From positions 1-26,164 of the IMG/VR virus record IMGVR_UViG_3300046516_000331: DNA of 26,164 nt; one strand, given 5' to 3'. Each line of letters opens with the position of its first letter. Position 1 is the first letter of the stretch. The notes under the pieces were generated by a model. It searched no databases, was not told where the DNA came from, and saw only the letters and a list, made by a program, of their open reading frames with translations. Made by a program: the position numbers and the translations under genes. Positions 21,660 to 26,164 of the stretch are shown piece by piece. The stretch comes from a virus.

Positions 21660-22127
21660 ATGTCGGATGATCCGGAGCGGGAATACATCGAGGCGAAGGC
21701 TGCTTATGACGCGGCACTGGTCAGGCTGGCTGCGGCGAAGAAGGCGCGTCCGAAGCAGACACTGAAATCCGATCTACGGCGGGCTGAGAACCAGCGGATC
21801 GGTGAGGCTGTGTGGCAGGCGTATGTCGAGGGCGCGCGGGACTATCATCTGCTGGCAGATCGCTTCGGCCGCTCCCGGTCCTGGGTTAATAGCCACATCC
21901 TGTCGGTTCTGTATCAACGCCGCTTCGGCCCTGAAACGCTGCGTGAATACGAGGAGCGCAAGTGGTGGGAAGATGAACCCTTGCGTCAGAAGGCTGAGCG
22001 TGAGCGGCGAGAGGAGCTCGCGCGCCGCGCCTCTCTCTCAGTCGATCCCAAGCACAGCGAGGCGTGGCACCAAGCGTATCAGATGTATGAAAACCAGCGA
22101 AAGGCCGAAGAGCAGTCGGACGGGTGA
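21660..22127 (+). CDS. Helix-turn-helix protein on the opposite strand, function unknown
   Basis: The 155-residue protein has a coiled N-terminus (EREYIEAKAAYDAALVRLAA), a helix-turn-helix at about 60-82 (RDYHLLADRFGRSRSWVNSH) and a long charged helix with REYEERKWWEDEPLRQKAER. The helix-turn-helix resembles resolvase- or small-terminase-type DNA recognition, but no family is certain. A GGGAGG five bases before the ATG makes a strong start. The start lies only 20 bases from the divergent portal start, so any promoter must lie inside the portal gene. It could regulate late genes or be the small terminase placed in an odd position. Confidence 0.7.
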   Translation: MSDDPEREYIEAKAAYDAALVRLAAAKKARPKQTLKSDLRRAENQRIGEAVWQAYVEGARDYHLLADRFGRSRSWVNSHILSVLYQRRFGPETLREYEERKWWEDEPLRQKAERERREELARRASLSVDPKHSEAWHQAYQMYENQRKAEEQSDG

Positions 22128-22132
22128 TGCCG

Positions 22133-22270
22133 TCAGTTCGCCTTACGTGCGGCCTTGAGGCGTTGGAACTCGGCCCACTGGCGCAGGAACTCGGCCCAGG
22201 TGATGCGCGGGTTGATGCGGCGCGCCACGTCCCACCACTCCAGCCGGTCGAAATCGTCGAGGCGGGTCAC
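22133..22270 (-). CDS. 45-residue protein coupled to the ART gene
   Basis: GTG overlaps the TGA of the ART gene (GTGA) and opens a 45-codon frame with FDRLEWWDVARRINPRITWA and a following EFLRQWAEFQRLK helix. I recognise this Trp-rich pattern from short proteins near portal or terminase genes of other phages; no role is known. Tight coupling to a predicted toxin-like enzyme makes an accessory or immunity role worth considering, as does simple virion function. It ends five bases from the convergent helix-turn-helix gene. Confidence 0.6.
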   Translation of the reverse strand: MTRLDDFDRLEWWDVARRINPRITWAEFLRQWAEFQRLKAARKAN

Positions 22271-23460
22271 TGGCTCGGCTGCTGTTGCTGGGTTCCGGCG
22301 GCTGCGGCGCCCCCGCCTGCGATCAGGCCGGCGAGGCCATACTTGCGGAGTATCTCGATCGTGGCGGGGTCGAACACGACGTAGTTGTGCGTGCCTTGGC
22401 CAGCGCCGCGGCTGCCTTGGTCGAGGTAGCGAATGCCGGGAATGCCAGCGGCTTGCATCTGCTCAGCGGGCGCTGCTGGTGCGCCTGGGTTATTCTTAGC
22501 TAGGTAGCTATGCAAGTCAGAACCGGTCCAATTCGACGTGTTCCCTAGATCGTCTCGCATCGTCTTGCTGACATATTGCGCGGTAGACATATCCGGCCAA
22601 CCATCAGGGCGTCCGATGACGTTGCCGTTTAATGTTGTCCCCCAGCGTCCATTTGGCAGGCGCGTCACGCCGTCAGGCACTTGGGGAACGAGAGATTGCA
22701 CCGCCGGATGCTGCTCGCTGAGCGGCTTGTCCCAGTCGAGGAAATGCTCCGGATCAGCGCCGATGTTCACCTGATACATGTGGCCACCAGCAGGTTTTAA
22801 GTCGCCGCCCGATTTGAGATACTGAATTGCCTGATTGATCTTATCCGCTTCGCCTGGCGGATAATTATTAGGGTATTGGTCTATCTGGCGTTGCACGAAC
22901 TCAAGATGGGAAATCCCTCCTTCATGCCCGCCCTGCATATTTGCCCAGAACTTCGCCACCCCTTCAGGCGTATCCGTTTCGGATCGACTCGCTAAGACAT
23001 CGCGATACTGCCGCGCCACACCCTCGCCCTCCGCGAAGTAAAGCCCTCTGCCGTATGCCTGCGCGCCCTCGCCTGTGCCGATGAAGCGGTCGTCAAAGCG
23101 GTTAAAGTCTGCTGGTGATCCGTGATACGCCACGATGCCCGGGGGCGGCACGTCACCCGGCGCGGTGGTGCCCATCATGACGCCCTGTGCGGTCTGTCCG
23201 ACCCCCTGGATGAGGCCCTTCTGCGTTGGCAGGCCGGTGTCTGGATCGAGCAGGCCCTGGCGCGTGCTCTCGGCGCGCTGGTCCTGCAGCCACTGCCACG
23301 CCTGCCGGCCCGCTGCTGCCACGCCTGCGCCCTGGCTCGTGGGGCTGGGTGGCGCGGCATAGTTGAGCATCGGCGGCCCGAGGCCGTTGGGTTGGCCCAC
23401 GGGGCTGTTGGGCTGCCACAGCCACGGCATGTTCGGTGGTGCTAGGCTGTTGTCTGGCAT
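22267..23460 (-). CDS. Predicted ADP-ribosyltransferase (ART-PolyVal type)
   Basis: The 397-residue protein has a Pro/Gln-rich N-terminal arm (1-105) and an ART domain from 109. VAYHGSPADFNRFDD supplies the conserved His. TGEGAQAYGRGLYFAEGEGV is the typical second block. The closing AAGIPGIRYLDQGSRGAGQG followed by THNYVVFDPATIEILRKYG is the hallmark end of the ART domain found in large polyvalent proteins of phages and plasmids. These enzymes are expected to use NAD+ to modify a host target; the target is unknown. Residues 376-389 are Gly/Ala/Ile-rich and could be membrane-active. No Shine-Dalgarno precedes the ATG. The location between terminase and portal genes suggests that it may be packaged with the virion. 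Confidence 0.8.
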   Translation of the reverse strand: MPDNSLAPPNMPWLWQPNSPVGQPNGLGPPMLNYAAPPSPTSQGAGVAAAGRQAWQWLQDQRAESTRQGLLDPDTGLPTQKGLIQGVGQTAQGVMMGTTAPGDVPPPGIVAYHGSPADFNRFDDRFIGTGEGAQAYGRGLYFAEGEGVARQYRDVLASRSETDTPEGVAKFWANMQGGHEGGISHLEFVQRQIDQYPNNYPPGEADKINQAIQYLKSGGDLKPAGGHMYQVNIGADPEHFLDWDKPLSEQHPAVQSLVPQVPDGVTRLPNGRWGTTLNGNVIGRPDGWPDMSTAQYVSKTMRDDLGNTSNWTGSDLHSYLAKNNPGAPAAPAEQMQAAGIPGIRYLDQGSRGAGQGTHNYVVFDPATIEILRKYGLAGLIAGGGAAAAGTQQQQPSQ

Positions 23461-23531
23461 GGTGCATTGCTGCCGTTATGAACCGAACTGCCGTTTTAAA
23501 TTCGCAGTCGGCCCTGTTTTCCGACGCCTCG

Positions 23532-23555
23532 CCAATCGTGCGATTGGTCTAGACC
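23532..23555. promoter_or_regulatory. Two overlapping palindromes upstream of the ART gene
   Basis: CCAATCGTGCGATTGG (23532-23547) is symmetric around a two-base centre, and GGTCTAGACC (23546-23555) is a perfect palindrome sharing its first GG. They lie in the gene-free gap 23461-23598, about 75-95 bases before the ART start. Such a layout suits an operator. No clear -35/-10 pair was found; TATTAT occurs near 23583 on the minus strand. Confidence 0.45.
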
Positions 23556-23598
23556 TTAGCGCTGCGGTTGTTCCGACCGATAATATCCCTTTGTGGAC

Positions 23599-23754
23599 TC
23601 AATCCTTGTGCTGGCGGTCCCATTCATCAAGCGCCTCGTAGAGCCTGCGATACAACTCCCATCGCATGACGGCCCACTTGGCCTCCTCGATCAGCTCCAC
23701 GACCGTCTTTTGCGCGCACCAGTCGAGCACAGGGCGCCCCGCGTCAGTCGTCAT
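23599..23754 (-). CDS. Small acidic helical protein, function unknown
   Basis: The 51 residues (TTDAGRPVLDWCAQKTVVEL then a helix rich in Trp, Tyr and Leu ending ALDEWDRQHKD) suggest one long helix. I recognise no family. The start overlaps the previous gene by 11 bases and has no strong Shine-Dalgarno, so coupled translation is likely. It is the last gene before the ART upstream gap. Confidence 0.55.
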   Translation of the reverse strand: MTTDAGRPVLDWCAQKTVVELIEEAKWAVMRWELYRRLYEALDEWDRQHKD

Positions 23755-23914
23755 GCCGCACCGCTTTGAGTATCGCCGCAACCTCGGCAGATACGACACG
23801 CATCTCGTCGAGCGTCGGGTGTGCAGGATCGCGGCAGTAGTTGGTCATGAGCGCGCCGATCACCAGTTCCACTGCTGCGGCGCGGCCTTCGTGGTCGGGT
23901 GCCTCACTCGTCAT
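23744..23914 (-). CDS. Small helical protein, function unknown
   Basis: The 56 residues (TSEAPDHEGRAAAVELVIGA, then DEMRVVSAEVAAILKAVRHDD) are mostly helical, without Cys pairs or membrane segments. GGGGTGAG precedes the ATG at 23914, five bases after the stop of the 82-residue gene. The frame upstream of this ATG encodes arginine-rich text and was not used. Confidence 0.55.
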   Translation of the reverse strand: MTSEAPDHEGRAAAVELVIGALMTNYCRDPAHPTLDEMRVVSAEVAAILKAVRHDD

Positions 23915-23919
23915 GCTAC

Positions 23920-24168
23920 TCACCCCTGCCCCGGCCCCAGTCTGTCCCGACCAGCGACGATCGGAGCGGTGACGCGCCCCACCTCCTCGGCCACGCACAC
24001 CTCAGCGTAGTCTCGGAACCACGGCGTGACCCACGACGCGCGCTCCAGGATCTCGGCCTCACTCATCTCGCCAGCGGTTGAGCGCACGAACGCCTCAGCC
24101 CACTTGGCTGGATCGGTGCCAACCGCGCGCTGGAACTGCGCGCCGCTCATCGTGGTGGTGTCAGTCAT
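23920..24168 (-). CDS. Small phage protein, function unknown
   Basis: The 82 residues include MSGAQFQRAVGTDPAKWAEA followed by a helix and ASWVTPWFRDYAEVCVAEE. I know similar FxxAVGTDPxKWAxAF proteins from other phages, without function. GGAG lies five bases before the ATG, which overlaps the upstream stop as ATGA. Confidence 0.6.
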   Translation of the reverse strand: MTDTTTMSGAQFQRAVGTDPAKWAEAFVRSTAGEMSEAEILERASWVTPWFRDYAEVCVAEEVGRVTAPIVAGRDRLGPGQG

Positions 24169-24401
24169 GGCCGCTCCATCACGCTCATCTTCCTGGTGAT
24201 CCACCACCACGCTGTCGGATGGGACGATTGGCAATCAGGATGAGGCATTCGGTAAGGCACGCAGGAGGCGCAGCGGCCAACGCCAGCGGGTGCCTTCGGA
24301 TAGAACCAGAGCCTTCCTATTTGGCTCATAACCACGCTGGCGATTGTGTCGGGCGGCCGCTGGGCAGGCAGCGTGGTGGTGTCTGGCTTGTCGTCGCTCA
24401 T
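24165..24401 (-). CDS. Small protein with Cys/His cluster, function unknown
   Basis: The 78 residues have a polar N-terminus and then GRCASCVPYRMPHPDCQSSH, a Cys/His-rich stretch that could bind one zinc. The end is basic with Trp (TAWWWITRKM). GAGG lies five bases before the ATG. It overlaps both neighbours by ATGA. Confidence 0.55.
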   Translation of the reverse strand: MSDDKPDTTTLPAQRPPDTIASVVMSQIGRLWFYPKAPAGVGRCASCVPYRMPHPDCQSSHPTAWWWITRKMSVMERP

Positions 24402-24661
24402 GCGTCCCTCACTGGCAGCAGGTATCGCAGCGACCGCTGGGCCCTCTGCACGTCTCCCCCAGCCGCGTCCAGCACGCCGGCCAGTGAGGAGCCGCGCGCC
24501 GTGCGTGGGTAGTCGGCACAGAACCGGCGCCACGCCTGCGGCATCTCATCGAACGCCGCCATCGACGCCCTGGCTCGTAAGACCTGTGCCCAGTCCGCCT
24601 TGGTCAGCCGCACGCGGAGCGGCTTTGCGGGAGCGACGGTTGCGCGACGACGCCTCCTCAT
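24398..24661 (-). CDS. Small basic protein, function unknown
   Basis: The 87 residues start with five Arg and continue LRVRLTKADWAQVLRARASM and then AWRRFCADYPRTARGSSLAG, two helices with a basic face that could bind DNA. GGAGG lies nine bases before the ATG. The first 116 bases lie inside the end of the zinc-ribbon gene in another frame, an unusually long overlap for this genome. It overlaps the next gene by ATGA. Confidence 0.55.
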   Translation of the reverse strand: MRRRRRATVAPAKPLRVRLTKADWAQVLRARASMAAFDEMPQAWRRFCADYPRTARGSSLAGVLDAAGGDVQRAQRSLRYLLPVRDA

Positions 24662-24860
24662 TCCACCATTCCTCCATCATCGCGCGCAGACGCGCCACAT
24701 CACCGCGACCAATGGCTAAACTGCGATAGCCTGCGCCGCACTCGCATTTGAGGCTGCGACAGAACGCATCAGGGCTCTCCCTTGGCACAGACACAGGCCA
24801 ACGGCGGCGAGTCCAGCACTTATGGCAGGAAATAAGCACGACCCTATCATCGTCGCTCAT
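24546..24860 (-). CDS. Zinc-ribbon protein downstream of the terminase gene
   Basis: The 104 residues begin SDDDRVVLISCHKCWTRRRW with one Cys pair and continue with FCRSLKCECGAGYRSL as a second Cys cluster, which together look like a zinc ribbon. A short helix (RLRAMMEEWWNEE) follows. The last 35 residues are Arg/Gly-rich and overlap the next gene, so the folded part is probably residues 1-70. The start overlaps the TerL stop as ATGA. Zinc-ribbon proteins beside terminases often help DNA handling, but nothing proves that here. Confidence 0.6.
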   Translation of the reverse strand: MSDDDRVVLISCHKCWTRRRWPVSVPRESPDAFCRSLKCECGAGYRSLAIGRGDVARLRAMMEEWWNEEASSRNRRSRKAAPRAADQGGLGTGLTSQGVDGGVR

Positions 24861-26164
24861 GCTACGCGCCACGACTCAACTGTGCTCTGCGATGCGCGGG
24901 CGAAGGCGCGGTCCCATGAGTCCTCGGGCGGCTTCGGCGGCTTCTCAGGCTGCATCTGGCGCCAGGCGAGACCGAGGTAGCGGAACGCGTCGGCGCCATG
25001 CGAGGCCCAGTCATGTCGGGGTCGGTCGGTGAACGCCTTGCGCTTGTCGTCGTAGTCGGCGCGATAGGCACGCAGCGCCTCGAGGCCGTCATGACACTTG
25101 TATGCATCGAACCAGCAGGACGCGATGCTGATGCGCGCGGCGTTAATGCCATCCATGAGGTTCTGTTGCGCGAGCACGCGCGGGATGCGGTTGGTGAGGC
25201 TGTGCAGCGTTTCCCACAGCGATCTGCCAGTGCCGAGCTGTCGCGCCTGGGCGTCGTGCGGCAGGTAGTCGGTGCCGTAGGTGTAGCCGCGCGAGGTGAG
25301 CACTGCGGCGTAGTGTGGGAGGCCGTAGCCGGATGCCTCGTAGTAGTCGATCACACGCACCTCGGCGCGGGAGACCTGAAAGAACCAGATGGCGGTGCTG
25401 TCTCCGACGCCCAGATCCCAGGCGGTGTGAACGGGGAGCAGCGGATCGTAGGGCACGTCACCGATGCGACCGGCGTTCTGCGCCTCGTCCAGCTCCTTCG
25501 CGAAGTAAGCGCCGACGATGGCGGCGTCGAAGCTGCAGAGGAACTCTTGGGCGAACTGTTCCGGCGTAAGAACGCGACGCGCGCTTTCGAGTTCCTCCCG
25601 ATCGAGGATGCCGGTTTCGTCGGCACGCAGCTCGAGCGAGAACCATTCATCGGGGTTTTTACGTGCGTAGTCGTAGATCTCAAAGAAGGAGTTGCGGCCC
25701 TTCGGTGTGCCGATGAATGTTGCCCAGCCTTTGCGGTCAGCGAGCGCTGGTCGAATAACCTGTGCCCAGGCTTGCGGCGCCATATCGGCGTATTCATCCA
25801 TCACAACGCCATCGAGATAGATGCCGCGTAACCTGTCGTGGTTGTCAGAGCCATACAAACGTATACGCGCGCCGGTCGGAAAGATAACGGACAGGTCACT
25901 CTCACGAAGCTCAACGCCTGGTATGCGGTGTGTATACTCTTTGAGATACGACCAGACGACATCCTTGGCCTGTGTATACGTCGGTGCGACGTAGCCGAAG
26001 CGCGCGTCCTTCTTCTTAGACTTCAGAGTCGCATGGATAAGATCCATGATGCAGGCTACGGATTTTCCAGCTCTGCGATGAGCAACAATGCAAGCCCAGC
26101 GCTGGCGCCGCTTGTGGTAGGCGACGAACTGTGGGCGCGGCTTATAGCCGAGAGTGATGGGTTG
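24857..26164 (-). CDS. Terminase large subunit, N-terminus beyond the window
   Basis: 435 residues are visible and the frame stays open to the window edge. The Walker A motif is VAHRRAGKS at visible residues 27-35, so a start at the Met codon at 26047 would remove the ATPase site and is wrong. Walker B is GVVMDEYADM (D123, E124), and the coupling motif lies in FIGTPKGRNS. The RNase-H-like nuclease has its first Asp in HTAWDLGVGDSTAIW (D250), a later Asp in YGTDYLPHDAQ, and a final one in WASHGADAFRYL. The enzyme cuts concatemeric DNA and pumps it through the portal. It belongs to the broad Terminase_6-type group seen in P22-like and other podoviruses. Downstream genes follow by ATGA overlap. 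Confidence 0.93.
   Translation of the reverse strand, partial: QPITLGYKPRPQFVAYHKRRQRWACIVAHRRAGKSVACIMDLIHATLKSKKKDARFGYVAPTYTQAKDVVWSYLKEYTHRIPGVELRESDLSVIFPTGARIRLYGSDNHDRLRGIYLDGVVMDEYADMAPQAWAQVIRPALADRKGWATFIGTPKGRNSFFEIYDYARKNPDEWFSLELRADETGILDREELESARRVLTPEQFAQEFLCSFDAAIVGAYFAKELDEAQNAGRIGDVPYDPLLPVHTAWDLGVGDSTAIWFFQVSRAEVRVIDYYEASGYGLPHYAAVLTSRGYTYGTDYLPHDAQARQLGTGRSLWETLHSLTNRIPRVLAQQNLMDGINAARISIASCWFDAYKCHDGLEALRAYRADYDDKRKAFTDRPRHDWASHGADAFRYLGLAWRQMQPEKPPKPPEDSWDRAFARASQSTVESWRVA

Noticed and set aside
24998-25831. 277-codon open frame on the plus strand
   Set aside because: Antisense of the terminase gene, which shows Walker and nuclease motifs.
1-26164. tRNA or rRNA genes, integrase, attachment sites, insertion sequences
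   Set aside because: None seen on reading both strands; no cloverleaf with a matching acceptor stem and no transposase or recombinase frame.

Overview
The window is a stretch of a tailed double-stranded DNA phage genome with a short-tail (podovirus-like) particle. Its virion genes read right to left on the minus strand. The hallmark order is large terminase, P22-type portal, scaffold, N4-gp56-type major capsid protein, P22 gp4-type connector, fibres and spikes, P22 gp10-type tail hub, and ejection proteins with a transglycosylase. The DNA is visibly GC-rich. A GcrA-like helix-turn-helix gene, a PEP-CTERM protein and a host-type beta-helix protein suggest an alphaproteobacterial host that has exosortase; this is inference. 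There is no integrase, tRNA, rRNA, CRISPR array or bacterial flank, so lytic and temperate lifestyles cannot be told apart here. Both window ends cut genes: TerL at the right and a transglycosylase gene at the left.

Layout in transcription order: (1) 26164-23599, TerL followed by six small, mostly overlapping genes, several with cysteine pairs. (2) 23598-21639, a short gap with palindromes, a predicted ADP-ribosyltransferase of the large-polyvalent-protein type, a coupled 45-residue gene, a plus-strand helix-turn-helix gene, then the portal gene. (3) 19432-14664, an accessory block: an HNH-AP2 homing endonuclease gene, three nested very small genes (two membrane), a beta-helix protein, a proline-rich protein, a PEP-CTERM protein coupled to two small genes, and three small plus-strand genes behind a strong terminator. 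(4) 14663-10041, a GcrA-like gene, scaffold, a second HNH-AP2 gene, major capsid protein, an Ig-like decoration candidate and the gp4-type connector. (5) 10019-4200, an adhesion block: a large fibre, a duplicated small fibre-tip cassette, a collagen-like fibre, a glycine-rich adhesin and a beta-helix tailspike. (6) 4203-1, gp10-type hub, a beta-rich structural protein, a 2-oxoglutarate/Fe(II) oxygenase, a cupin and two ejection proteins.

Genes within a block are tightly coupled (ATGA, GTGA, TGATG and TAATG junctions), and stop codons are often built into the next Shine-Dalgarno as TAGGAG. The plus-strand genes interrupt this operon at gene borders and look like later insertions. The points most worth following up are the phage PEP-CTERM operon, the ART gene beside the portal, the oxygenase/cupin pair beside collagen-like fibres, a 32-residue attachment module shared by two adhesins, a shared leader in front of both homing endonuclease genes, and a likely ATA start codon in an ejection protein.
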